A program made the translations under genes and the position numbers. From NCBI GenBank assembly GCA_000969725.1, contig JXSR01S005558.1: a DNA stretch of 33,147 nucleotides; one strand, written 5' to 3'. Positions 20,900 to 30,735 of the stretch are shown piece by piece. A model generated the notes under the pieces. That model searched no databases. It saw only the letters and a program-made list of their open reading frames with translations, and was not told the origin of the DNA. Position 1 is the first letter of the stretch, and every line of letters begins with the position of its first letter. The stretch is from Ophiothrix spiculata. Lineage: Eukaryota > Echinodermata > Ophiuroidea > Amphilepidida > Ophiotrichidae.

Positions 20900-21588
20900 T
20901 CGTTAACTAGTATAGTTTGTCATGCGAGTGCAAGAAAGTCATGTTTGCAATAGCTGCCATTTTATTTGATATTTGAATTTCACACTGAAAAATTTCCAGT
21001 CTTGGGTCAGTGGCTTTTGAAATGGCTCACCTGAAAAGCCATTTCAAGAGCCACTGACATATGTGGACGTCCATTCCAAAACATCAGTAAATGCAGCCTC
21101 TAGTCATTTTGACTTTTTTTACATATTTGCAAAGACCAAGTTATAAGAATTGAAATGACAAGTCAATGAACTTCACTCAATTTCCAGACGTCATGTTATC
21201 GTCCGTCAAAGGTTGTCAGGGAGTTAAATTTATAACTGAGATAAATGCCTTCAAAGATCAGTTAGTCCCATATATTCTTTTGATTATTTTCAAAATATAC
21301 AGATATGTTACATATTTCCCATCATTTCTTTGAAATGAAACTTAGCTGGTGTTTTGTAGTAAGCACAGAGATTGTCAATCTGTCAAAAAATCAATTTTGG
21401 AAAATTACGACACTGACATGTAATTTCACCTGTAGTGCAAATTGAAGTTTGCTGCATTTACGGCTCGTTTGAGATGGACGGGCACATATTGGGAGAAATT
21501 TACTAAATCAATATAACATATGGCAGCCATTGCAGATGCGCATTTCTTGCACTCACACAACGTAAGTTAGGTAAGTTAATGCTTGATT
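20900..21588. mobile_element. Inverted-repeat element, ~690 bp
   Basis: The left arm near 20920-20962 (GCGAGTGCAAGAAAGTCATG, GCAATAGCTGCCAT) is the inverse of the right arm near 21519-21556 (ATGGCAGCCATTGCAGATGC, TTTCTTGCACTCACAC). Weaker pairing reaches TTAACTAG at 20903 and AAGTTAATG at about 21580. A near-perfect hairpin sits inside (21006-21058). The block at 21385-21490 recurs at 6237-6335. Exact ends and target duplication are not resolved. Confidence 0.65.
21006..21058. repeat. 22-bp stem, 9-nt loop hairpin
   Basis: GTCAGTGGCTTTTGAAATGG.. pairs with its inverse ending CCACTGAC at 21058. The only deviation is a T opposite G, which as RNA would be a G-U pair. The loop is CACCTGAAA. The stem length equals a mature small RNA, but a classical animal microRNA precursor usually has a longer, bulged stem. 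It may be a small fold-back sequence instead. Confidence 0.75.
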
Positions 21589-22000
21589 GTTTAGAGTTTA
21601 TTATGCAATAGCATTGATGAGGAAATGTAGTCATAACTGTAGACCTTATGTAAATAAGATATTAGCATTGATGAGGAATTCCCTAGGAATTCCATTTGTA
21701 TCTTAGTAACTTGGTGTAAACAAAGTATTGATATACTGTCATAACAGGTGACTCACTGGTGTTGGATGTCTGTATTTTATCTTATTGTATGTTGTTGATA
21801 TCTATGTCAACTAATTTTCCTCACTATCCTTAATTTGAAACAGTTTGCTTGACCTGATGTAATTGCCAATACAAAATTAATTATTTTTGTGAACTTGAAT
21901 TATATATAATTAACTTTTCCTTGTGCATGAAAATATCCTAATTGGAATAAATTTAATCTGTGTTTAGTATAATTTCCAGTTATCAGTGTCAATCACATAA
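21589..22000. other. No feature recognised
   Basis: AT-rich sequence. ATTAGCATTGATGAGGAA-type phrases recur locally (near 21610 and 21660), a minor short duplication. Confidence 0.4.
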
Positions 22001-22011
22001 AAATATCTTTT

Positions 22012-22272
22012 AGGATGGGTTGGCACAGTGTTTCTTTTCTCGCCTTTCACCACTGCAACCTGGGTTCAATTCCCGGTCGGACCTAGGTTGTACGTGAACA
22101 TGGTCATCGATCCATACTCGTCTTCGCAGGTTTTCTCCGAGCACTTTGGTTTCCTCCTGCATCTAAAATCATATTTTCTTTCCAATTTTCTGTCTTTCTC
22201 ATCACGGAGGCATCTCTTTAATTAAATGCATTTGCACTACTGAGATTATCCTGGCTCTCCGCCGAATGTTAT
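22012..22272 (+). mobile_element. tRNA-derived SINE, plus strand
   Basis: The 5' part reads like a tRNA: an A-box-like TTGGCACAGTG near 22020 and a B box GGTTCAATTCCC at about 22063-22074. The body follows (GGTTGTACGTGAACATGGTC, CGCAGGTTTTCTCCGAGCAC, TTTGGTTTCCTCCTGC). AAATATCTTT/AAATATCTAT at 22001 and 22273 are a likely target duplication. The 65-codon frame here is a by-product. SINEs have no protein and depend on a partner LINE; transcription would be by RNA polymerase III from the internal promoter. The A box is somewhat worn. Confidence 0.82.
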
Positions 22273-22694
22273 AAATATCTATTTTCTTCATTTATTTTAT
22301 TTTATTTAGTCTATTAGTGATATATTTATCTTTGCCTTAAGAAATAAATGTAAGAAAGAACAAAAAATGTATAAGTTGATTTTGTTAAGCAATGCATTCA
22401 AGATTTTAAATGGGTCTTTCACTTCTGTCTATGTTCTGGGGAATTTATTTTGGTCGTCTTCTATGTTTGTTTTTGCGTCATCAGCACTACAAGCATTTTA
22501 GTAACCCCATTTAACCATGTTTCCAGTAGCAGCAAAGGGAATTGATTTTGTAGCAAGTCTTTTATTAAAGTTAAAAATGACAGTCTGCTCCAGAGACCCA
22601 CTAGCACTAGCCATCTTTGATTATTTGATAGGAACTGTAAAAGGCAGTGTATGACATTTTGTGAGAAAAAAATGTTGAAATTTGTTTTATGTAA

Positions 22695-22763
22695 CAGAAT
22701 GCTAAATGATATTTAGGCAGAATGCTAAATGATATTTAGGCAGAATGCTAAATGATATTTAGG
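22695..22763 (+). repeat. Perfect 23-bp tandem repeat, three copies
   Basis: CAGAATGCTAAATGATATTT plus AGG is repeated three times without a mismatch at 22695, 22718 and 22741. Perfect identity points to a recent or unstable minisatellite. Confidence 0.97.
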
Positions 22764-23378
22764 CAAAAAGTAGATTTTTGGAGTGAATTATGAGTTCTGT
22801 CTATATTTAATATCAGATAATATTTTGTTTGGATTGGGGCATGGATCCGTGACATGAAAAAATACCAAACTTGTAGTCCTGTAGTGTTTCACTACAAATA
22901 ATACTGTTTATTATATCTTAAAGCTGCAAAAGATGGTTTTCAATTTTCCTCATTTGGTATCGTAAAATCTCAGCAAGAAATTGTTTTAATAACATCTAAT
23001 ACACTAACGCTCTTTAAAATGATGTACTTAATACTCTCATTTGTGTAAGCTGATACTTTGATTGTACACTTGGCACACATTTGAATGATCTTATATATTG
23101 CAAAATTGATGCCGTTTGCTCTACTGCGGAGCTAAAAGCTGGCTTAGTGTGCTTCAAATAACATATAAATATATAAAGAAATAGGTATTGCATATTCTGA
23201 ACGACATTCTATGGAATGGAATTGTTCTTCACTCTTTTGTAAGTGTTTTTCCAAATTGACAATTCCATTTTCTGGCAATATGATATGATGGAACTTATCT
23301 GAAGCACACTGGAATTGAAAACAGATATGCTCTATCTAAATTTTGGGTGGGATCATATTTTCACTACTCTTTTTCAGT
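22764..23378. other. No feature recognised
   Basis: AT-rich sequence with no credible frame. TAATACTGTTTATTATA near 22899 resembles a phrase near 18329, possibly a short dispersed repeat. Confidence 0.4.
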
Positions 23379-23385
23379 TCAATGA

Positions 23386-23702
23386 TAATAATAATAACAC
23401 AATTCTTATTAAGCGCAAACCACATCAGAAGACATCTCAATGCGCTTTACATTATTATTACCCTTTTATAAGGAAATCATCACAACCATCACACCTCAAC
23501 AAGATCGCAATCTTATGATGCTGACCTATCAGAACTTAGATTGTAATATTCTCCTAACAGCTCCCGAATACGCTTGGGTCCACGAAGCAATCGATATTAA
23601 CTGTCTTGCCAAGGACATAACCCGTTGGCCGTTGCAGGGCTCGAACTCACGACCTAATGATTCGGAGTCCTGCACTGTTCCACTAGACCACCATTGTCAA
23701 CA
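23386..23702 (-). mobile_element. tRNA-derived SINE, minus strand
   Basis: Read on the minus strand, it starts with a tRNA-like head: A box TGGTGGTCTAGTGG and B box GTTCGAGCCC about 45 bp on. An anticodon-loop-like CTCCGAA would give CCG (Arg type), though the stem is imperfect. The body includes GGCCAACGGGTTATGTCCTT and the element ends in a (TTA)n tail, seen on the plus strand as ATAATAATAATAA at 23386. TCAATGA flanks both sides (23379-23385, 23703-23709). The plus-strand frames 23315-23518 and 23440-23709 cross it antisense and are not genes. Confidence 0.85.
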
Positions 23703-24149
23703 TCAATGACATATAATGTTTGTACAGTTAGATATTTAGGCTATATATAAGTTTTTCACTCAAAACAATCAAATCGTGATATACCTCAGTCAAATCTCCT
23801 AAATACCTGATGATTTAAAATGTTTCACCTTGAAATTGGTAATATTTTACAAAAATAATACCTTCGCAAATGATGTGTTTTTAGGACATTATTGGAAATT
23901 GGATGTGGAAAGAATTTTTTAATACATGGCAAACTAATGTATCAGACCTATCTGTGTGTAAAGTCAAACAAGATGTAATTTTCTATGAAATTTGAGCTTT
24001 ATGTTTGATAGAAATTCATGTAGATTTTTACACAAGAAGATGAAAGTAATACAACACTTGCAGATTATAATTGCTCCCAGTTTGATGATAAACGTATCTC
24101 TTATGTAAACACATGGTGTAGAATGACATCAATTAAGGGTTTTTCTCTG

Positions 24150-24340
24150 AGATGCAGTTGCTTACGACTGCAGGATAACGATTTTTAACATAAATAGTAA
24201 AAAGTCAAAACAATTGTTGCATCCGTTTTGCGTGCGTAAATTTTAATGCACACTGAACGCATGCTATACTAAAGCGTTTGGTTAATCACGCGCCGCATCG
24301 CTGCATAATATATACGCGGAAAATTATGCAGACGCAGATG
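24150..24340. other. CpG-rich island in AT-rich sequence
   Basis: Contains CCGTTTTGCGTGCGTAAATT, CACGCGCCGCATCGCTGC and TACGCGGAAAATTATGCAG. It is absent from the paralogous position near 30260, so it is likely an inserted element, but no terminal repeats were found. Confidence 0.4.
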
Positions 24341-24379
24341 ACAATCAAAGTAATCAAATTTTATCAAAAAAATGCCAGT

Positions 24380-24720
24380 TTTTGTCATTTTTCTTGAAAA
24401 CTAACACGGTGACCACATTTTTTTATTTCAGTATTTTGAAGAGCGCAAAAAGTGCTTTAACATATATAAAAATGAGAAAAATAAATGGAGGATTTACTAT
24501 TTTACAAGCTCATAATGATCGACATTTTGGAGTTTTCCCTATACTTTGTATGGTTAATCGGGTGATTTTTTGGGAAAACATGTACTTTTTGAAATGCCTG
24601 TATCCCAAAAACGAGCACGGTGACCTATTTATTTTATTTTAGATTCGTTATCAGCACAAATAAATCTACCAAATACTAAATTTTCAAGAAAATAAATGGA
24701 GTATTTCTTTCTTAGAGAAA
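24380..24720 (+). repeat. Dispersed repeat with two ACACGGTGACC-like motifs
   Basis: CTAACACGGTGACCACATTT near 24400 and CGAGCACGGTGACCTATTTA near 24611 begin two related sub-blocks. Similar phrases (CGGTGACCATGT, TTATCAGCACAAAT-like TAATCAGCACA) occur in the duplicated units at 1265-1490 and 3970-4210, so this is probably one dispersed family. The 86-codon frame at 24382-24642 lies across it and has no recognisable product. Confidence 0.5.
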
Positions 24721-25109
24721 ACCCCTTAATCTACAATCTTATGTATTATATTTTGTTGTAATTAGAGCAATGTTTATTTTTCCTCTAAATGAGATGTTGA
24801 AAGTATTACAGAGGAGCAATAACATTGTATTAATGAGGAGTTCTCTCAAAATTTGAAACCTGTTCATTCAACAAATAACAGCATTTAATATGTTTGAATA
24901 CTGAATTAATTTCTGCAACAGGACCTGTCATTCACCAGTCATTCCCATGTGAAGGCAGTTACAGGCAGTATGTATAATTAAATTGAATGATGTATAAATG
25001 GATAAATTCTCTTACCCCCAAACCATCTTTTAAATACATGTTTTGAAGTTAGATGTAGTTAGAATCTAAAGTTTACCGAATGAACTTATTTTGTAGCAAT
25101 GCCTATCTG

Positions 25110-25510
25110 TGTTTCTTTATTTAATTTCTTCATTTCAATCTTTATTTCACAAAGTTACATATAAACGAACAGATAAATATAATTTAAAAGTTAAAACAGA
25201 TAAAGCCAGACAGGAGTATTGAGGGAAATCTGAAAGATAGTCTCAAAATCTCCGCAGGCATATAAATACAGCAAAATATTACAGTACAAATATGATATGA
25301 GCACACAATATATTACATCATTAAAAGTACAAAAATAAAACCTGAAAACATCCAGGATAAAAATAAAGAGGATAAGAAATCTGAGACAAAGATGGCAGGG
25401 TTAAATTAATTGCACCAAAAAATGTGTTGGCTTAAAAGCCTGAATTGGAGTTAATTGCACCTATAGAGGAGAATAAAAATAAATAGGACCAGCCTACAAC
25501 ACAGACCAAT
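25110..25510 (-). other. Possible 3' end of a minus-strand retroelement
   Basis: The segment starts TTTATTTCACAAAGTTACAT, which on the minus strand would be an AT-rich 3' end, and it is absent from the paralogous unit at 30340-30600. I see no reverse transcriptase frame. This is a guess from style and position only. Confidence 0.25.
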
Positions 25511-26000
25511 CTTGGTCAAATTTTGAATAAAAAATTGAGTATGAACATGTTATTGCACGACGACTGATAGATTTCATGATGGAATATTTATCAGAAGGGT
25601 TTTAGTTTCCCCTCATTCAAGTGTAGACCAACTGCATTTGATGCTGCCTCAACACACGTATGAAATAATAAAGACAAACTTGTTTTCCCAGGAGATATCT
25701 GATTCACTGAGTTAAAATATTTTTTTAAGTTGAAGTTTCTCAATGCATGTTTTTCCTTTAAAGTGCTACAGTTAAGAAAGCTGATTCATTTTTTATATTT
25801 TACTTTTTCTTGATTGACTTGGTGATTTCATTGCTTCCTCTATAATAACACTGCCTTACTTTGTTCTAGGCATATGGCTTCCCACGCTATCACTAATTGA
25901 AATAATAGATAAGATCTTAATGAAGCAATTAATCTCCTTAATGATTCAACCTTACTGTGCTGGGTAATTTGATCATGGCTTGTATCAAGTGGGTTTATAT

Positions 26001-26608
26001 ATACGTGAGAAAGAGGGGTTTTCCCATAGTTTGTGAGAATATTTATATACAATACAATTCAATACACAGTATACACTAGAAACAAAGGCAAAAATATACA
26101 AGCATGCTAAAATATCTTAATATGCTTATACAAAAGATAGATAATGAATGTCTGTGGTAACTGGCAGCCGAACCTTAGGGCAGATACCCTCAGAAAACCT
26201 TGTTAATACAAGCTTATATTACCTAAACTCTGATAAGACAAGGTAATTTAGAATTCCCAAAAATCACTTTGACATGTTAATAGACAAAATTTTAATGAAG
26301 CTCCGACAGTAATTAGATAATTACACTCTTCCTCACTTTTTTCCTCCAAAATGCAAGCACATTTGCAAGAACGGTTTGGGCATTGTAATATATAAATCAC
26401 TGATTGTTATAGATTAATTACTCAATATGGGTGAGGTGACCTTTAGGATGAAAAGTGGATTATGATTTTTCCTTTAGTCATCTGACCTTTTCTCCCTAAT
26501 CAGCAGGAAATATGCAACATGTTTTGAAAATAGCAGATTTATTTTAAAAGGTTTAATAACAAAGATGACAAACACGTTGAAAACAAATGTGTTCCATGTG
26601 AATGAGAG
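26001..26608. other. Mostly unrecognised; contains an inverse SINE-like fragment
   Basis: Near 26090-26215, the minus strand reads CTGAGGGTATCTGCCCTAAG and CCAGTTACCACAG, related to the SINE-like insert at 13080-13225. The rest shows no gene. Confidence 0.4.
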
Positions 26609-26760
26609 AGTGAGCTTAACATACGGTTGTTTTGCCATTCAGTGATTTTCAAATACCTTGGGATTTGTAGAAGCACTTGAAAGAATTGTGCTTTCTCTCT
26701 TAAAATGACAAGGGATTTGTCTCATAGGATAAGACGGACGGTTTATTTTGTGTCTTGAAA
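26609..26760 (+). repeat. 795-bp repeat family, fragment D
   Basis: GAGCTTAACATACGGTTGTTTTG through GACAAGGGATTTGTCTCATAGGATAAG matches the same internal segment of copies A, B and C. Only this ~150-bp part is present here. Confidence 0.75.
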
Positions 26761-27420
26761 AACAATGCTACAACTTTCAAGTGTTGTTGCTTTTACTTAG
26801 TTTACCCGATTTACACTTGCATTGTCCTAATATGAGATATTTAACATTGGGAACCATCAAAATTTGTTACAAATATGTTCTTGTAGGCCATCGGGTTTTT
26901 TCAAGCATCAGTACTTATAAATGGATATGTGATATATCATATGACCATAGAGTAGAAAAGTACCTTTGTTGAGATTTTTAATTAAAGAAACATGTAAAAA
27001 GAGTAGTCCCACAGGCAATTTTGCAGTATATAATTGAGTGCAAGTCTTCAAGTGTGTCCTTTTTATTTCAGGGCATTTTCAAGTGTTTATGTATTGCATA
27101 CAGAAATGGCAGGGGAGTAGTCAAATTTACTTGTTATGTATCTCTGCTATTTGACCAATAAAAAGGCTATATAGACTTATAATATTATGAGTAGTAAATA
27201 ACAATATTTGCTGTCATTAACAAATGTTTTATTCTTAACTAACTTCTTTTTGTTGTATTTGGTGTTCTATTTTGGTATAGAAGCTCCCTTTGGTCCCTTA
27301 AATTCCTTTCACTTCAAGCTGAAATCAATCTCAGTCTATCGGAAATAAGAAAAATAAATATGTATAAGTCTATAAAACATCTTGAATATATGGTTAGTTG
27401 ATGTAGGTTTCGTCCAAATG
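26761..27420. other. No gene recognised
   Basis: The 74-codon frame at 26748-26972 has no domain I can recognise. The rest is AT-rich without repeats that I could define. Confidence 0.4.
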
Positions 27421-28417
27421 AAAAGTTATAGTATGTGGGAAAAACCTTGACTTTGGGCTTGACTGCAAAATGGAGTCTGCACAATTGTTTTTGACTGATT
27501 CTTAGTCTTTGAGACCCATAGATTCCAGAACTGAATGATGCAAAATCCGCATCATTGAGCATTTTGAGAAATCCAAGATAAAACAAAATGGCTACCAAAA
27601 TAAGGAGTGATATTTCAAAATTGGTCAAATTTTGTTCAAAACCACACCAACATGTTCCTCTCATCACAAGGAAGCAGAAAAAGTATAGTTTTACCTATGT
27701 CTGAAATATGGTTCTAGAGTAAAATGTAAAAGGTCATATCAGAGGTCACGGAACTGGCCCTAATTCGAGTCCAAAATTTCAAAAGTCTCCGATTTTGTTC
27801 ATAATGGTCTCAAACTATTCGTCTTGCAAAACTGTCTGAACAAAGTAATAGTTTAAAGTGCATCAGATCAGTTTTTGCTATGGTTACAGGTCGAGGAAAA
27901 CTTTGTGCTACAGGCACCAATGCGATGGTAAATATGGACTTTGTTTTTGCCTGCTACCATGGCAACAATTGACCTGACACACTTCAAAACTATCACTTTG
28001 TATAGACACTTTTGCAAGAGGAACAGTTTGAGACCAGTTTGAACAAAATCGGATACTTTTGAAATTTTGGACTCCCATAGGGCCAAATCCGTGACCTCTA
28101 ATATGTCCTTTCACATTTTTGGCTATAACTCCAGAACCATATTTCAGACATAGGTAAAAATATACTTTTTCTGCTTCCTTGTGATGAGAGGAACATGTTG
28201 GTGTGGTTTTGAATAAAATTTGACCAATTTTGAAATATCACCCCTTGTTTTGGCAGCCATTTTGTTTTATCTTGGATTTCTCAAAATGCTCAATGATGCG
28301 GATTTTGCATCATTCAGTTCTGGAATCTATGGGTCTCAAAGACTAAGAATCAGTCAAGAACAATTGTGCAGACTCCATTTTGCACTTTTTCTTTTTTCCC
28401 ACAGACTATTAACTATT
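27421..28417. mobile_element. Large fold-back element, ~1 kb, arms ~490 bp
   Basis: The left half is the inverse of the right half almost to the centre (about 27916-27925). The outer arms around 27470-27640 and 28215-28380 differ at only four of about 165 aligned bases, while parts nearer the centre differ more. The minus-strand frame 27314-27667 and the plus-strand frame 28220-28441 are the same sequence read in the two arms (both contain GFLKMLNDADFASFSSGIYG). All four differences between them change an amino acid, so there is no sign of protein constraint. Terminal target duplication was not resolved. Confidence 0.88.
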
Positions 28418-29284
28418 CTTGTTGATCAAGATGTAAAATGAAATTTCTGAAGCATTAAGGAGTTAATAATCCTGTGTGTTGCTTTTAATACTTCAAATGG
28501 CCTATTTCTTGAGGTAATTGTAATGTAATTCAATACTAAACATCTCTGTCCTAAAAGTCTTGGTTCCGTTTCAGTGTTTTAAAAGTGTCAAATTTTTGGG
28601 CTTCAAGATCTGTTATTTCCCTTCCTGGCAGCAAAATGGTATAATAATGTGGTAAAGTGATGCTCTACATTCGTTGAGAAGATCCTTTCCCTTGGGATGT
28701 ATTCCATGCCATATTTCTGTGCCATATCAATTTAGGAAGGTACGGTATACTCTCTAATGCATAAGTTATATGAAGTCAAAAGGAAATACTTTTACTGATA
28801 AAAATGAACCAGCATGCTAAGAGTTTGTTGTTTTAGACTTTGATAGCATTTCATGACGTGCTATCCTAAGGATACAGATACGTCAACTAAAGGACACATT
28901 CTAGTTACCATTTAGTCTTGGTCCTAGGAAAAATATATTTTCGTGGAAACCATAGAACCAAGAATAAATGATGAAATGATGATAACTAACTCAATCCATG
29001 TAAAGGGTAATATATTGTAAGCCAAGATTGTGTTATTTTTCACTTTTGGACACTTGGCTGGAAGCATTTAGCCCATAAGTCCATGAATTTAAGGTTTAAA
29101 AGCACTAACGCTATAATTTATCAGTTACAGTTACATGGGGTGACCACTGACCACCACTTAGCACCTAATCCATCTCGTGAGACAACGCCAGAAGAGATTC
29201 CTTGGCCACAACCTCTTGATGCAAAAAGAAGAACCAGCTAGAACATTTGCTATACCTTCTATGTTCCAACTATTGACAAAAAAC
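28418..29284. other. No gene recognised
   Basis: About 870 bp with no credible frame. CTTAGTCTTGGTCCTAGG and the nearby AACCAAGA form a loose inverse around 28915-28965, too weak to call. Confidence 0.4.
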
Positions 29285-29557
29285 AACTTGTGGCCGATTT
29301 CACTAACATTAAAACACATCGTTAAAGCATCGTAAGACCGAACGCATCGTTCACTCATCGCAAATTTGCGATCACCTTTTGGCTCATCGCAAAGTTGCGA
29401 TGTGTTGGAATTTTCCCCGTGCAATATTCGTATACCTTGCGACGCATCGCACGCTTACGAAGGGTTTTCATGTCTTCGTGAAATCTAGTCTAGTTGCGCA
29501 CTGTACGCATCGCAGCTACGATGCATCGCAATTGTTTAGTGAAATCGACCACTGGTT
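29285..29557. mobile_element. Palindrome-rich MITE with GCATCGC motifs, ~270 bp
   Basis: The inverted ends are GTGGCCGATTTCACTAA (29290-29306) and TTAGTGAAATCGACCAC (29536-29552), with CAAC/GTTG extending them outward. The interior contains many short palindromes built from ATCGCAA and TTGCGAT (near 29358-29372 and 29391-29402), with further copies of GCATCGCA and GCATCGYA. CpG content is very high for this region. The frames at 29158-29424 and 29379-29591 run through it and are incidental. No exact target duplication is seen. Confidence 0.75.
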
Positions 29558-29767
29558 GTCCCCACACTTTATACCCCTGTATAACTGTTAAGAGATGAAG
29601 GAGCATTGCAGGAACAACAGATTGCTGCACTTGCTGATGATCATCAAAAATGGAGAAACCTTGTGATCACCTGCTCTGCAGCTGATGGAGGATGATGTAT
29701 TTCTATACTGAAAAGTATTTCTTTATAAAATCACACATAAAAAGTATTAAAATGTCGGAAGACGGTT

Positions 29768-29962
29768 ATTAATGACAATAATAACTTTGCACCATCTTTT
29801 ATTTTGGTCATTGTTTAAAATCGTCGGTGTTTGTTTTGAGCCTCGATACTTTTCTTCGGGAGCTATGCTCCCTCAGAAAAGTACCTCGGCCCAAAACAAA
29901 CACCTCCGATTTTAAACAATGACCTTAAAAAAGATAGTGCGCAATTATTATTGTCTAATTAA
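29768..29962. mobile_element. Near-complete palindrome, 195 bp
   Basis: The two arms are about 95 bp each, separated by only three bases (TAT, 29864-29866) between GGGAGC and GCTCCC. Pairing runs from AATGACAATAATAA near 29771 to TTATTATTGTCTAATT near 29946, with a handful of mismatches. Long matching stretches include GGTCATTGTTTAAAATCG and its inverse. As RNA it would make one long hairpin. It is most easily read as a small fold-back transposon. Confidence 0.9.
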
Positions 29963-30055
29963 TGCTGCAACAAGAAATATCTTCCAAAATAAGATATAAG
30001 GTGAATTCAAAAACTTAACCATACTAACCTTACTTTGTAGCAAGGCCTGTCTGTG

Positions 30056-30735
30056 TTTCAAACAAAGTCAAACAAGGTGTAATTTTCTATGAAATATGAG
30101 CTCTGCATTTGACAGGAATTCATATAGATTCTTTTGACACGAGATATGATTGTAATTCAACACGTTCAGATTATAATTACTCCCTGTTTGATGATTATAA
30201 TTTGCTCCCTGTTTGATGATAAAAGCATCTCTAAATAAAACACCGGGTGTAGGGTGACAGCAATTATGTGTGTGTTTATGATTTCTTTTTGTAATTAGAG
30301 TATTATTTGTCCTTTTCCTCAAATAGAAGTAATATTGGAAATAATTGAGAGAAGTTTATCAGAGGGTATAACATAGTGAGTTCTCAGATTTCAAAGTGAT
30401 TTTTGTTTTATTACAGGATTCTTAAAAGGGATAGCATGTGTCTTGAATTACATCATATACTTTGACAAAATGTTCATTAAATAAGGTGGTGTAACTTTAG
30501 AATAATTATTTTACGTAATTATTGCAACAAGAAATGGCAATTGCCTAGGATGGGTCGATTATTTTACAGTGTGCACAGTTGCCGAAAAGTTTAACCTAAC
30601 TTTGTTCTAGGCACATAATTTCACAGGTTATCAATAATTGAGATGAAAGTCACGATTTTAATGAAGCAATTTATCTCCTTATACATTCAACTTGTGCAAT
30701 GTCTGATAATTTGATTATAGCTTGTATTAATGTAC
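30056..30735 (+). repeat. Ancient duplication, unit 2 (paralogue of 23960-26000)
   Basis: Holds the same ordered landmarks as unit 1: CAAAGTCAAACAAGGTGTAA, GATTATAATTACTCCCTGTT, TTTTGTAATTAGAGTATT, CTTTGTTCTAGGCACATAAT, TTTTAATGAAGCAATTTATC. It is much shorter than unit 1 and is cut on the right by the fold-back element at 30735. The minus-strand frame at 30068-30322 is not preserved in unit 1. Confidence 0.7.
30169..30217 (+). repeat. 24-bp tandem duplication
   Basis: GATTATAATTACTCCCTGTT at 30169 is repeated as GATTATAATTTGCTCCCTGT at 30193. The paralogous site near 24063 has a single copy, so the expansion followed the larger duplication. Confidence 0.85.

Larger units (their letters stand above)
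23960..26000 (+). repeat. Ancient duplication, unit 1 (paralogue of 30056-30735)
   Basis: Blocks that recur in order downstream: AGTCAAACAAGATGTAATTT near 23962, GATTATAATTGCTCCCAGTT near 24063, TTGTAATTAGAGCAATGTTT near 24756, CTTTGTTCTAGGCATATGGC near 25859, and TTAATGAAGCAATTAATCTC near 25918. The copies differ greatly in length because of insertions and deletions. Confidence 0.7.

Noticed and set aside
22028-22225. A 65-codon plus-strand frame as a gene
   Set aside because: It lies wholly inside the plus-strand SINE and reads through its tRNA-like head.
23630-23702. Functional tRNA gene on the minus strand
   Set aside because: A and B boxes and an anticodon-loop-like sequence are present, but the anticodon stem is imperfect and the sequence continues into a SINE body.
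23440-23709. An 89-codon plus-strand frame as a gene
   Set aside because: It is antisense to a tRNA-derived SINE with A and B boxes, a (TTA)n tail and a TCAATGA target duplication.
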